A program made the position numbers and the translations under genes. From Eledone cirrhosa (taxonomy: Eukaryota; Mollusca; Cephalopoda; Octopoda; Eledonidae): a stretch of DNA of 64,000 bases. The stretch covers positions 116,253,302 through 116,317,301 of the forward strand of contig OZ024744.1 in the NCBI GenBank assembly GCA_964016885.1. Direction: 5' to 3'. The number at the start of each line of letters is the position of its first letter. Positions within the stretch are counted from its first letter, which is position 1. The notes beneath the pieces were generated by a model. It was not told where the DNA came from and did not search any database. It was given only the letters and a program-made list of their open reading frames with translations. Below, one piece after another: positions 1-9,396 of the stretch.

Positions 1-7
1 TGCTAAA
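1..7 (+). repeat. Last 7 bases of the 5' LTR of Gypsy copy 1
   Basis: The window opens with TGCTAAA followed by G and the primer-binding site. The same bases end the 5' LTR of copy 2 (7583-7589) and the 3' LTR of copy 1 (5262-5268). The remaining 228 bp of this LTR should lie just upstream of the window. Confidence 0.85.
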
Positions 8-872
8 GTGGTGACCGACGTAAGAATTTAACGCAGCCCTTCTTTTTCACGTTGCCGGCCTTTTTTTCGCAACTTGTGAAAATAAAAAATATTCCTTTTA
101 AAATTATCGAAAAATTAGTAGTATTTCAAAAAACCTTTTGCTACACTCGACAACAACAACGACAGCAGCATCAGCGACAACATTGTTTAACCACTGACCA
201 AAACAGGGAATAGTGAGTGGCAGCTTCATAGCCTTACCGACGCAAACCACCACACATCGGAAATATCAAAACGATTCATTCGTGTCGATAATTGAGAGCA
301 ACTTTTTTTTATTCACTTGAATATTTCATTTCCGTTGCCAACTTTTTCGCAACTTACAGAAGAAAAAAGAAAAAAGTGTATTTTTCCAAGGTGGCGTTGC
401 GTTCCTTCCCCGTTTTGTAACGGACACATTTTTTGAATTGCGTATGTCTTCCATGACTGATCAAGAGAGAAGAGACTAAACTTTTTTTTGTGAACATAAC
501 TGCCCCGCATGTGGATATACATGCCTTACCTTTTTCTAAGGGATTTTTAGCCACTGGCTACCTTTGTTGATATCCAACGCGGATATATTTAAAAAACAAC
601 AACATTTTTTTCCTCCTCTTTTTTACCTTATTTGATTTGGCTGGTTCGTTGAAGCAACGCGAGGGGACAGACGTTGAAGGAAAATTTTATTTTAAAAGAT
701 ATATATCTGTATCTTATGTATTTTTCATATTTCCTTATGTTTTGAATGTCTGTTTCTTTTTGCCCTTTAACTTTTTCTCAATATTGGCTGTTCTCTTTTT
801 ACTGTACAAGGGTACATTAATTGCTCTTTAGATATATATGTATATATATTTGTTTTAATTTTAAAAGTTGAC
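8..872 (+). other. Gypsy copy 1 untranslated leader
   Basis: This is an AT-rich leader between the LTR and the gag ATG, with many T and A runs. Short open frames occur on both strands, but none has recognisable domains or a supported start. The sequence is nearly identical to 7590-8453 in copy 2, with only scattered substitutions and single-base indels, so the two leaders diverged recently. Confidence 0.75.
9..24 (+). promoter_or_regulatory. Primer-binding site, tRNA-Trp type
   Basis: TGGTGACC followed by GACGT starts one base after the LTR. It matches the complement of the 3' end of animal tRNA-Trp (TGGTGACCCCGACGTG) apart from a missing CC pair. tRNA-Trp priming is known for CsRn1 and Kabuki. 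The CC loss is also present in copy 2 (7591-7606), so it belongs to the shared ancestor. Confidence 0.7.
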
Positions 873-1655
873 ATGAATGTACCACATTTGCCCGCCTTTA
901 CTGGAAAACCTAAGATGTGGTTTGCCCAGTTACAGGCGTATTTTACGGTCTGTAAGACCGAATCTGACCAGCACCTCGCTGTACTGATTAGCGGCCTCCC
1001 CCCCCCCCCTAATCTAGCAGATTCGGTCCAAGACCTAATTACATACCCCCCCTCTGACTTGACGTATGAGTTTTTGAAGGGCGAGATTTTGAGGAGGAAT
1101 TGTAAGTCGGTAGAGAGTCGTTTTCGGTCACTGATCGAGGACGAACGATTAGGTGACAGGACCCCTACCGCTTTTCTCCGGCATTTGCGGGATTTGAGCG
1201 ATTCCCAAGATCAGGATAGCCCTTTCCTGAAGCAATTGTTCTTCTCTCGCCTACCTCAAGAGGTACAGGCGATCCTAGCCCATATGCTAGAGGTGAATAC
1301 CCTGGATCACATTGCTGTCTCTGCTGACAAAATTGTAGAGGTGACGAAGAGAGACACTTCGAAGCCAAAGTACGTTGCTTCCTCTTCTCTTCCTCAATCA
1401 CGCTCATCAGCGTCTGATGGCAATTTAATCACCACAATGGAAGCCATGACTCGTCAAATGGCGGAGTTGTGCAAGGAATTCAGGTCCTTTGGACGGCAGA
1501 GGAGCCGCTCACGACGTTATTCAACTTCTCGCCACCGTAGCCCTTCCAACACACCAGGAACAACATATTGTTATTACCATGAAAGATATGGTAAAAAAGC
1601 CGCCCGTTGTAGGCCTTCTTGTGCTTACGAGGGAAAAGACGACCAGAGTCACTAA
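873..1655 (+). CDS. gag: Gag (capsid/nucleocapsid) of Gypsy copy 1
   Basis: The product is 260 aa, starting at the ATG at 873, which heads the conserved opening of this Gag family (FTGKPKMWFAQL). The middle, about residues 20-160, is the helical capsid-like region typical of Gypsy Gag. It is followed by an Arg/Ser-rich linker (about 205-225). A zinc finger lies near the C-terminus: Cys at 1569, His at 1578, Cys at 1608 and Cys at 1620, i.e. C-X2-H-X9-C-X3-C. It is the CHCC arrangement of CsRn1-like elements rather than the retroviral CCHC. Gag would package element RNA into particles. A C-run near 1000-1007 lengthens a proline stretch in frame compared with copy 2. The frame is open from end to end, unlike copy 2. 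The stop overlaps the protease frame by 43 bases. Confidence 0.88.
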   Translation: MNVPHLPAFTGKPKMWFAQLQAYFTVCKTESDQHLAVLISGLPPPPNLADSVQDLITYPPSDLTYEFLKGEILRRNCKSVESRFRSLIEDERLGDRTPTAFLRHLRDLSDSQDQDSPFLKQLFFSRLPQEVQAILAHMLEVNTLDHIAVSADKIVEVTKRDTSKPKYVASSSLPQSRSSASDGNLITTMEAMTRQMAELCKEFRSFGRQRSRSRRYSTSRHRSPSNTPGTTYCYYHERYGKKAARCRPSCAYEGKDDQSH

Positions 1656-1819
1656 CGGCGGATAGTGCGCTCTGCGAAACATCTAACCGCCACTTTTTCA
1701 TTGAGGACCTGCTGTCAGGTAGAGCTTTTCTGGTTGACACAGGTGCAGCTTGTTCCGTATGGCCTGTATGTTGTATGAAGGAGACTTTCCTGAGACGCCT
1801 ATTGAGTTGCAGGCAGTAA
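1613..1819 (+). pseudogene. Protease N-terminal segment of Gypsy copy 1
   Basis: This frame is -1 to gag and opens after a stop at 1610. It carries the retropepsin active-site motif, FLVDTGAA (about 1725-1748), at the usual place just after Gag. Retropepsins cut the Gag-Pol polyprotein as dimers. The frame stops at 1819, while the matching C-terminal half of the protease (flap region and the closing ILGADF motif, about 1930-1943) is in the next frame, again -1. The split falls within roughly 1760-1800 and is the same in copy 2. It is either an ancestral lesion or, less likely, a second recoding event. Confidence 0.75.
1631..1637 (+). promoter_or_regulatory. Candidate -1 ribosomal frameshift heptamer (gag to protease)
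   Basis: GGGAAAA is read in the gag frame as G_GGA_AAA, fitting the X_XXY_YYZ rule for simultaneous -1 slippage. It lies inside the only stretch where gag and the protease frame are both open (1613-1655), 15 bases before the gag stop codon. A slip here leads directly into the frame that carries the protease active site. The same heptamer is at 9208-9214 in copy 2. I did not establish a downstream stimulatory RNA fold. Confidence 0.55.
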
Positions 1820-2943
1820 ATTGTTCGCCGATTCGAACTTTAGGACAAATCTCGTTACCTTTGCAGTTTCGTAATCTGCGGCGCGAATTTAAATGGATAT
1901 TTACTGTCGCTGCCTTGCCGTATCCGATTCTAGGCGCGGATTTTCTCTACCATTTTTCATTGACGGTGGACCTTCGTGGTAAACGCCTAATTGATGGCAT
2001 CACGGGATTAACTGTTGTTGGCAAGGCAGCAGGAGTTCCAACGGTTAGCCCGACATTTTTTCTTGCTAACACCGGTGATCCTTTCCCTGCGTTGTTGAAC
2101 TCGTTCCCGCAACTGACTCGGGGAAATTTTCGATTTGATGAACCAACTCATACCACGGAGCACTTCATATCTACAACTGGGGCTCCCGTTTTCTCTCGCC
2201 CTCGTCGCTTGCCTCCGGACAAACTCAAAGCAGCACGATCAGAGTTTGATCATATGCTGCAAATGGGGATTATTCGTCCGTCCACGAGCCCGTGGGCGTC
2301 CCCATTACACATGGTACCGAAAGCGAATGGCGATTGGAGACCTACTGGAGATTATCGACGCCTGAATCCGATAACGGTACCGGACCGTTATCCTATCCCT
2401 CATCTGCAAGACTTTGCGTCTTCGTTGCAGGGATGCAAGATATTCTCCAAACTGGATTTAATTGGTGCGTACCATCAAATTCCTGTCCATAAAAATGACA
2501 TTCCAAAAACGGCTATAGTTACGCCATTTGGGTCTTTCGAGTTTTTGACTATGCCGTTCGGATTAAGGAATGCCGCTAGTACTTTTCAGCGGTTTATGGA
2601 TGAGGTTACTCGCGGCCTCGATTTCGTCTATACCTATATTGACGATCTGCTCATTGCTAGTTCTTCTCCAGAGCAGCATACGTACCATTTGAATCTTCTT
2701 TTCCGCCGATTGAAGGCGTATAACGTGCAGCTTAATGCACCCAAATGTGTATTTGGTGCTGAGTCGCTGACTTTCTTGGGTCACGTCATCGATGCTGACG
2801 GTATTCGACCCCGGCCTGAGCGAGTTAAGGTCATAGAGGATTTGCCTCCACCGACCTCACTACGTCAGTTACGCCAGTTCTTAGGTCTGGTTAACTTTTA
2901 TAGGCGTTTCGTGCCAAATTGTGCAAAATTGCTTTCTCCCTGA
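1738..2943 (+). pseudogene. pol: Protease C-terminal half plus reverse transcriptase, Gypsy copy 1
   Basis: Open from 1738, just after an in-frame TGA. There is no meaningful ATG start, because it is an internal part of Pol. The order is protease C-terminal half, a linker, then the RT fingers and palm. RT landmarks are the ASPLHMVPK and RRLNPIT blocks, the first catalytic Asp in SKLDL, the MPFGLRNA block and the catalytic YIDD at 2635-2646. After YIDD come the thumb and connection ([21 protein letters not shown]). The frame ends at 2943 because a run of T at 2933-2935 has three T where copy 2 has four. This 1-nt loss separates RT from RNase H and inactivates this copy. Confidence 0.9.
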
Positions 2944-4808
2944 CAGAAATTTTGAAAAATTGTCGGAGGAAGAACAAAGATATTTATTTGATAGATACTC
3001 AACTTGCTGATTTTCAGCACGCCCAAACTGTTTTGGCTAATGCTTCGTTACTGACTCACCCGGTACCCGGTGCAAAGCTAACGCTTTGTGTTGATGCATC
3101 GGATATCACTGTGGGCGCAGTACTACAGCAAAACATCAATGGTTACCAGCAACCGCTGGAGTTTTTTTCCAAAAAGCTAAATCCTGCTGAGACGCGCTAC
3201 AGCACCTTTGGAAGAGAGCTTTTAGCCATCTATTTGGTCGTGAAACATTTTTCACATGTGCTAGAGGGTAGACAATTTACTATCCTCACTGACCATAAAC
3301 CATTGACTTTTGCTTTGAGAGCGAAGGCTGATAAATACTCGCCCAGAGAGACGAGACACCTTGATTTCATCTCGCAATATACGAGTGATATCCAGCATAT
3401 TCCGGGTTCACTAAATACAGCGGCCGACGCTTTGTCCCGCTTACCCGTGACAGCGATCTCGTCATCCTCTGACATAGATCTGACTCGTTTGGCTGCGGAT
3501 CAGCCTCCCCTTGAGTCGTTGGATGTCACATCGCCCGAGTTTGCGAATTGCGAGATGAAATACTTGCCTCTGTCGACTGCAGTTGGCCAAATTCTCTGCG
3601 ACGTCTCTTTGGACGTGCCTAGGCCCTTCGTTCCAGAGAATCATCGTCGGACCGTGTTTCTGGGATTACATTGTATCTCGCATCCAGGATCTTCTGCCAC
3701 AGCAAAGCTCATATCAGCTAGATTTTTCTGGCCAAATATGAGGCGTGAAATTGCTGCTTGGTGCCGTTCCTACGTCGCTTGCCAGAGATCAAAGGTCCAT
3801 CGACACGTCAAGGCTCCCCTGGGTACCTTTGCTAACGCAGATGCGCGTTTTTCGCATATTCATATTGACATAGTGGGACCTTGGCCTGTCAGCGATGGTT
3901 TTTCTTATCTACTTACCGTCATTGACCGTTTTTCGAGATGGCCTGAGGCCATCCCTTTGAAAAACATCACCGCGGAGACAACAGCACGTGCTCTTGTGTC
4001 TGGATGGATCTCTCGTTATGGAGTTCCATCCACAATAACTACCGACCGTGGACGACAGTTCGAGTCGAGCCTTTTCCTCGAGCTGTCAAAATTAATTGGT
4101 GCTAAACGCATTAGAACTACGGCATACCATCCCGCTTCGAATGGTATGGTGGAGCGTTTTCACCGCCAACTGAAGGCCTCCTTAATGGCCTCAATGGACT
4201 CGGCGCATTGGAGCGAGTACCTCCCTATTGTGCTACTAGGGATTCGGTCAACGGTGAAGGTCGACTTTGGATTTTCACCGGCCGAAGTACTGTACGGTGC
4301 CCCTCTGACGTTGCCCGGGCAAATGCTTGCCTCTATCGATCTTGATGCCCAAGATCACGCTTCCTACGTGTCCCGTTTGCGCTCCTATTTCCAGGATTTG
4401 CCGCCAATGGACACTAGGAAACAAACTGTCAAGACTGCTGTCCCGACGGATATTGCCTCGTGGACGCATGTCTTTGTAAGGAATGATACGGTGAAGCCCC
4501 CGCTCACACAGCCTTACACTGGACCTTACCGTGTCTTAGCGCGCTTGGCTAAGCATTTCACGTTAGATATTAAAGGGTCCAGGGAGACAGTTACAATAGA
4601 CAAGCTTAAGCAGGCTCACTTTGACACGGACGCTGTGGTTCCTGATCCACGAACCCCTTCGTATTTGCCTGTTGAGCGAACGCCTGTTCCTGAACCACCA
4701 TCATCGCCTGTCCCTACACCACCACCATCGCCACGTTACAAGACCACGACCCTTTCAGGTTGTAGGGTCCACTGGCCCAAAAAATTTTGCAGCACCGTCT
4801 ATATTTAG
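2919..4808 (+). CDS. pol: RNase H and integrase part of Pol, Gypsy copy 1
   Basis: This is the continuation of Pol after the 1-nt deletion, open to the natural stop at 4806-4808. It has no start of its own. The RNase H comes first (CVDASD and LTDHKPLTF blocks, about 3090-3310). Integrase follows. Its N-terminal zinc finger has the His pair at 3669-3683, but the first Cys of the usual CxxC is Tyr (TAC, 3771-3773). The catalytic core has Asp 3867-3869, Asp 4044-4046 and Glu 4152-4154, with 35 residues between the last two (DD35E). A GPY-type module (TGPYRVL, about 4519-4539) and a proline-rich tail end the protein. Integrase inserts the cDNA copy into the genome. The Tyr substitution probably damages zinc binding. 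Confidence 0.88.
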   Translation: MCKIAFSLTEILKNCRRKNKDIYLIDTQLADFQHAQTVLANASLLTHPVPGAKLTLCVDASDITVGAVLQQNINGYQQPLEFFSKKLNPAETRYSTFGRELLAIYLVVKHFSHVLEGRQFTILTDHKPLTFALRAKADKYSPRETRHLDFISQYTSDIQHIPGSLNTAADALSRLPVTAISSSSDIDLTRLAADQPPLESLDVTSPEFANCEMKYLPLSTAVGQILCDVSLDVPRPFVPENHRRTVFLGLHCISHPGSSATAKLISARFFWPNMRREIAAWCRSYVACQRSKVHRHVKAPLGTFANADARFSHIHIDIVGPWPVSDGFSYLLTVIDRFSRWPEAIPLKNITAETTARALVSGWISRYGVPSTITTDRGRQFESSLFLELSKLIGAKRIRTTAYHPASNGMVERFHRQLKASLMASMDSAHWSEYLPIVLLGIRSTVKVDFGFSPAEVLYGAPLTLPGQMLASIDLDAQDHASYVSRLRSYFQDLPPMDTRKQTVKTAVPTDIASWTHVFVRNDTVKPPLTQPYTGPYRVLARLAKHFTLDIKGSRETVTIDKLKQAHFDTDAVVPDPRTPSYLPVERTPVPEPPSSPVPTPPPSPRYKTTTLSGCRVHWPKKFCSTVYI

Positions 4809-5033
4809 ACTATGTTAGCTGCACCTTTTTTTTGCCTCTGTGTTTCTGCTTTTTCTTTGCCTTGTTTTTTTATGCATGCATGTCGTTTTTTTTTTAACAT
4901 TTTTCAAATCCTTATTCTGGATTCAATTTTTGCTAGAGCGGATAGCTCCCCCTTGTTGCATTGTTCGCCATCTTACTCCACATGTAAGTAATGACATCGA
5001 TTTTCGATAATTTGAAAATCTGGCTCGAGGTAC
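4809..5033 (+). other. 3' untranslated region of Gypsy copy 1
   Basis: This T-rich stretch lies between the pol stop and the 3' LTR. I see no clear long polypurine tract directly before the LTR, where the bases are CTCGAGGTAC. The LTR start is therefore set by comparison with copy 2 rather than by a polypurine tract. Nothing else is recognised here. Confidence 0.7.
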
Positions 5034-5268
5034 TGTAGTAAGACGCCTCACGCTCCTTGATAGAACAACGCCGGTTGAGAACGCCAGAAAGAAAAGACAG
5101 ACAGCCACTGGAAAGCCGACGGATGACACGCCAGAAACCAGCCTCTGTACAACACCAATGTTTGTGCTACATCAAAAAATAAACGTATATTTCATCTCTA
5201 ATTTCTGCTGTTGAAATAATTATTATGTCACTCGTATCTCGATAATATCTATAACTAATACTGCTAAA
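5034..5268 (+). repeat. 3' LTR of Gypsy copy 1 (235 bp)
   Basis: It begins TGTAGTAAG and ends CTGCTAAA, with weak terminal inverted repeats (TGTAGTA / TACTGCTA) and not the usual CA end. It has the same length as the 5' LTR of copy 2 (7355-7589) and, by eye, five substitutions (about 2 percent). An AATAAA lies at 5178-5183. The right boundary is exact, because satellite sequence in its normal phase starts at 5269. Confidence 0.9.
5178..5183 (+). promoter_or_regulatory. AATAAA polyadenylation signal in the LTR
   Basis: A canonical hexamer about 85 bases before the LTR end. It is the likely 3'-end signal for the element RNA and is also present in copy 2 at 7499-7504. Confidence 0.5.
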
Positions 5269-5272
5269 TAGT
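5269..5272 (+). repeat. Target-site duplication TAGT, right of Gypsy copy 1
   Basis: TAGT followed by GTTTTG is an ordinary satellite phase (normal context AAATG-TAGT-GTTTTG). The same four bases end the satellite just left of copy 2 at 7351-7354. The 4-bp length suits a Gypsy integrase of this group. Confidence 0.7.
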
Positions 5273-7350
5273 GTTTTGTTCAAGAACACAACACACAACC
5301 CAGTCTAGCACCCCTACCACTAGGCCACCACACACCTCCACTGTAGTATACTAGAGTAATGTGAAATGAAGTGTTTTGTTCAAGAACACAACACGCAACC
5401 CACTAACACCCTTACCACTAGGCCACCACATACCTCCACTGTAGTATACTGGTGTTATGTAAAATGAAGTGTTTTGTTCAAGAACACAACATACAACCCA
5501 GTCTAACACCTTTACCACTAGGCCACCCCATACCTCCACTGTAGTATACTGGAGTAATGTGAAATGAAGTGTTTTGTTCAAGAACACAACACACAACCCA
5601 ATCTAACACCCTTTCCACTAGGCCACCACACACCTCGACTGTAGTATACTGGAGTAATGTGAAATGAAGTGTTTTGTTCAAGAACACATCACACAACCCA
5701 GTCTAACACCCTTACCACTAGGCCACCACATACCTCCACTGTAGTATACTGGAGTGATGTGCAATGTAGTGTTTTGTTCAAGAACACAACATACAACCCA
5801 GTCTAACACCGTTATCACTAGGCCACCACATACCCCCACTGTAGTATACTGGGGTAATTTGAAATGTAGTGTTTTGTTCAAGAACACACACACAACCCAA
5901 TTTAACACCCTTACCACTAGGCCACCACATACCTCCACTGTAGTATACTGGAGTAATGTGAAATGTATTTTTTTTTTCAAGAACACAACACACAACCCAG
6001 TCTAACACCCTTACCACTCGGTCACCACATACCCCCCCCCCCCTGTAGTATACTGGAGTGATGTGAAATGTAGTGTTTTGTTCAAGAACACAACACACAA
6101 CCCAGTCTAACACCCTTACCACGCAGCCACCACATACCTCCACTGTAGTATACTGGGGTAATGTGAAATGTACTGTTTTTTTCAAGAACACAACACACAA
6201 CCCAGTCTAACACCCTTACCAATGGGCAACCACATACCTCCACTGTAGTATACTGTAGTAATATGAAATGAAATGTTTTGTTCAAGAACACAACACACAA
6301 GCCAGTCTAACACCCTTACCACTAGGCCACCACATACCTCCACGGTAGTATAATGGAGTAATGTGAAATGTAGTGTTTTGTTCAAGAACACAACACACAA
6401 CCCAGTCTAACACCCTTACCACTATGCCACCACATACCTCCACTGTAGTATACTGGAGCTATGTGAAATGTAGTGTTTTGTTCAAGAACACAACACACAA
6501 CCCAGTCTAACACCCCTACCACTAGGCCACCACATACCTCCACTGTAGTATACTGGAGCAATGTGAAATGTTTTGTTCAAAAACACAACACAGAACCCAG
6601 TCTAACACCCTTACCACTAGGCCACCACATACCTCTACTGTAGTATACTGGTGTAATATGAAATTAAGTGTTTTTTTCAAGTACACAACACACAACCCGG
6701 TCTGACACCCTTACCAATAGGCCACCACATACCTCCACTGTAGTAATGTGAAATGTTGTGTTTTTTTCAAGAACACAACACACAATCCAGTATAACACCC
6801 TTACCACTAGGCCACCACATACCTCCACTGTAGGATACTGGAGCAATGTAAAATGTTTTGTTCAAGAACACAACATACAAGCCAGTCTAACACCCTTACC
6901 AATAGGCCACCACATACCTCCACTGTAGTATACTGGTGTAATATGAAATGAAGTGTTTTTTTCAAGAACACAACACACAACCCAGTCTAACACCCTTACC
7001 ACTAGGCCACTACATACCTCCACTGTAGTATACTGGAGTAATGTGAAATGAAGTGTCTTGTTCAAGAACACAACACACAACCTAGTCTAACACCCTTACC
7101 ACTAGGCCACCACATACCTACACTGTAGTATACTGGAGTAATGTGAAATGAAGTGTCTTGTTCAAGAACACAACACACAACCTAGTCTAACACCCTTACC
7201 ACTAGGCCACCACATACCTCCACTGTAGTATACTGGAGTAAAGTGAAATGAAGTGTCTTGTTCAAGAACACAACACACAACCTAGTCTAACACCCTTACC
7301 ACTAGGCCACCACATACCTCCACTGTAGTATACTGGAGTAATGTGAAATG

Positions 7351-7354
7351 TAGT
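7351..7354 (+). repeat. Target-site duplication TAGT, left of Gypsy copy 2
   Basis: The satellite runs GAAATG-TAGT and is cut here by the LTR start TGTAGTAAG. It is the same four bases and the same satellite position as the right flank of copy 1. Confidence 0.7.
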
Positions 7355-7589
7355 TGTAGTAAGACGCCTCACGCTCCTTGATAGAACAACGCCGGTTGAG
7401 AACGCCAGAAAGAAAAGACAGACAGCCACTGGAAAGCCGACGGATCACACGCCAGAAACCAGCCTCTGTAGAACACCATTGTTTGTGCTACATCAAAAAA
7501 TAAATGTATATTTCATCTCTAATTTCTGCTGTTGAAATAATTATTATGTCACTCGTATCTCGATAACATCTATAACTAATACTGCTAAA
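7355..7589 (+). repeat. 5' LTR of Gypsy copy 2 (235 bp)
   Basis: A full-length LTR starting TGTAGTAAG and ending CTGCTAAA, with AATAAA at 7499-7504. It is about 98 percent identical to the LTR at 5034-5268 by eye. It is preceded directly by satellite ending TAGT, so the left boundary is exact. Confidence 0.92.
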
Positions 7590-8453
7590 GTGGTGACCGA
7601 CGTAAGAATTTAACGCAGCCCTTCTTTTTCACGTTGCCGGCCTTTTTTCGCAACTTGTGAAAATAAAAAATATTCCTTTTAAAATTATCGAAAAATTAGT
7701 AGTATTTCAAAAAACTTTTTGCTACACTCGACAACAACAACGACAGCAGCATCAGCGACAACATTGTTTAACCACTGACCAAAACAGGGAATAGTGAGTG
7801 GCAGCTTCATAGCCTTACCGACGCAAACCACCACACATCGGAAATATCAAAACGATTCATTCGTGTCGATAATTTAGAGCAACTTTTTTTTATTCACTTG
7901 AATATTTCATTTCCGTTGCCAACTTTTTCGCAACTTACAGAAGAAAAAAGAAAAAAGTGTATTTTTCCAAGGTGGCGTTGCGTTCCTTCCCCGTTTTGTA
8001 ACGGACACATTTTTTGAATTGCGTATGTCTTCCATGACTGATCAAGAGAGAAGAGACTAAACTTTTTTTTGTGAACATAACTGCCCCGCATGTGGATATA
8101 CATGCCTTACCTTTTTCTAAGGGATTTTTAGCCACTGGCTACCTTTGTTGATATCCAACGCGGATATATTTAAAAAACAACAACATTTTTTTCCTCCTCT
8201 TTTTTACCTTATTTGATTTGGCTGGTTCGTTGAGGCAACGCGAGGGGACAGACGTTGAAGGAAAATTTTATTTTAAAAGATATATATCTGTATCTTATGT
8301 ATTTTTCATATTTCCTTATGTTTTGAATGTCTGTTTCTTTTTGCCCTTTAACTTTTTCTCAATATTGGCTGTTCTCTTTTTACTGTACAAGGGTACATTA
8401 ATTGCTCTTTAGATATATAGGTATATATATTTGTTTTAATTTTAAAAGTTGAC
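7590..8453 (+). other. Gypsy copy 2 untranslated leader
   Basis: Same AT-rich leader as in copy 1, with only a few single-base differences. No supported coding region. Confidence 0.75.
7591..7606 (+). promoter_or_regulatory. Primer-binding site of copy 2, tRNA-Trp type
   Basis: Identical to the site at 9-24 in copy 1, including the missing CC relative to the tRNA-Trp complement. It lies one base after the LTR end. Confidence 0.7.
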
Positions 8454-9232
8454 ATGAATGTACCACATTTGCCCGCCTTTACTGGAAAACCTAAGATGTG
8501 GTTTGCCCAGTTACAGGCGTATTTTACGGTCTGTAAGACCGAATCTGACCAGCACCTCGCTGTACTGATTAGCGGCCTTCCCCCTAATCTAGCAGATTCG
8601 GTCCAAGACCTAATTACAGACCCTCCCCTCTCTGACTTGACGTATGAGTTTTTGAAGGGCGAGATTTTGAGGAGGAATTGTAAGTCGGTAGAGAGCGTTT
8701 TCGGTCACTGATCGAGGACGAACGATTAGGTGACAGGACCCCTACCGCTTTTCTCCGGCATTTGCGGGATTTGAGCGATTCCCAAGATCAGGATAGCCCT
8801 TTCCTGAAGCAATTGTTCTTCTCTCGCCTACCTCAAGAGGTACAGGCGATCCTAGCCCATATGCTAGAGGTGAATACCCTGGATCACATTGCTGTCTCTG
8901 CTGACAAAATTGTAGAGGTGACGAAGAGAGACACTTCGAAGCCAAAGTACGTTGCTTCCTCTTCTCTTCCTCAATCACGCTCATCAGCGTCTGATGGCAA
9001 TTTAATCACCACAATGGAAGCCATGACTCGTCAAATGGCGGAGTTGTGCAAGGAATTCAGGTCCTTTGGACGGCAGAGGAGCCGCTCACGACGTTATTCA
9101 ACTTCTCGCCACCGTAGCCCTTCCAACACACCAGGAACACCATATTGTTATTACCACGAAAAATATGGTAAAAAAGCCGCCCGTTGTAGGCCTTCTTGTG
9201 CTTACGAGGGAAAAGACGACCAGAGTCACTAA
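8454..9232 (+). pseudogene. gag: Gag of Gypsy copy 2, frameshifted
   Basis: It starts with the same ATG and opening as gag in copy 1. At about 8694-8696 copy 2 reads GAGAGCG where copy 1 reads GAGAGTCG. Loss of one T shifts the frame and gives a stop at 8711. The rest of Gag continues in the other frame from about 8700 to the stop at 9232, including the Arg/Ser-rich linker and the CHCC finger (Cys/His residues conserved, with HEKYG in place of HERYG). The poly-C expansion seen in copy 1 is absent here. The protein as encoded would lose the nucleocapsid finger. Confidence 0.88.
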
Positions 9233-9396
9233 CGGCGGATAGTGCGCTCTGCGAAACATCTAACCGCCACTTTTTCATTGAGGACCTGCTGTCAGGTAGA
9301 GCTTTTCTGGTTGACACAGGTGCAGCTTGTTCCGTATGGCCTGTATGTTGTATGAAGGAGACTCCCCTGAGACGCCTATTGAGTTGCAGGCAGTAA
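9190..9396 (+). pseudogene. Protease N-terminal segment, Gypsy copy 2
   Basis: It contains the same DTGAA active-site motif in the frame -1 to the downstream part of gag, and ends with a stop at the same place as in copy 1. The C-terminal half of the protease is again -1 to it. The lesion or recoding point is thus shared by both copies. Confidence 0.72.
9208..9214 (+). promoter_or_regulatory. Candidate -1 frameshift heptamer, copy 2
   Basis: GGGAAAA in the same codon phase (G_GGA_AAA) relative to the downstream gag frame as in copy 1 at 1631-1637. The protease frame is again open from just upstream. Confidence 0.5.

Larger units (their letters stand above)
1..5268 (+). mobile_element. Ty3/Gypsy LTR retrotransposon, copy 1 (CsRn1-like)
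   Basis: The order is LTR tail, tRNA-Trp-type primer-binding site, gag, protease, reverse transcriptase, RNase H, integrase, 3' LTR. The gag finger of the CHCC type and the Trp-type primer site are traits I associate with the CsRn1/Kabuki branch of Gypsy; this placement is from memory. The element runs with the + strand and is followed directly by satellite DNA at 5269. It is nearly full length, but the gag, protease, RT and integrase information lies in three different frames. One frame change (gag to protease) may be programmed. The one after RT is a 1-nt deletion, as copy 2 at 7355 shows. Confidence 0.93.
5269..7354. repeat. Satellite array 1, about 21 units of about 100 bp
   Basis: These are tandem units recognisable by ordered blocks on the + strand: TTGTTCAAGAACACAAC, then CCCAGTCTAACACCCTTACC, then ACTAGGCCACCACATACC, then GTAGTATACTGG, then AATGTGAAATG. 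Most units are 100 bp. Variants of about 95 bp lack five bases (AAGTG or TAGTG) before TTTTGTTCAAG, and others carry small indels. On the minus strand the unit reads as a tRNA-SINE fragment. The last three units (about 7050-7350) are nearly identical. The array is bounded on both sides by Gypsy LTRs. Confidence 0.95.

Noticed and set aside
637..831. 64-codon hydrophobic open frame in the Gypsy leader (also at 8218-8412)
   Set aside because: It begins at a TTG, is the translation of T-rich DNA, and no leader protein is known for this group. The two copies only reflect recent common origin.
1592..1597. A-run AAAAAA as the gag frameshift site
   Set aside because: The -1 frame has a TAG at 1610-1612, so a slip here would terminate before the protease. 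The heptamer at 1631-1637 lies after that stop.
5273..7350. Functional tRNA genes from the A-box-like head
   Set aside because: Array units lack a B-box and cannot form an acceptor or anticodon arm. They are relics of a tRNA-SINE.
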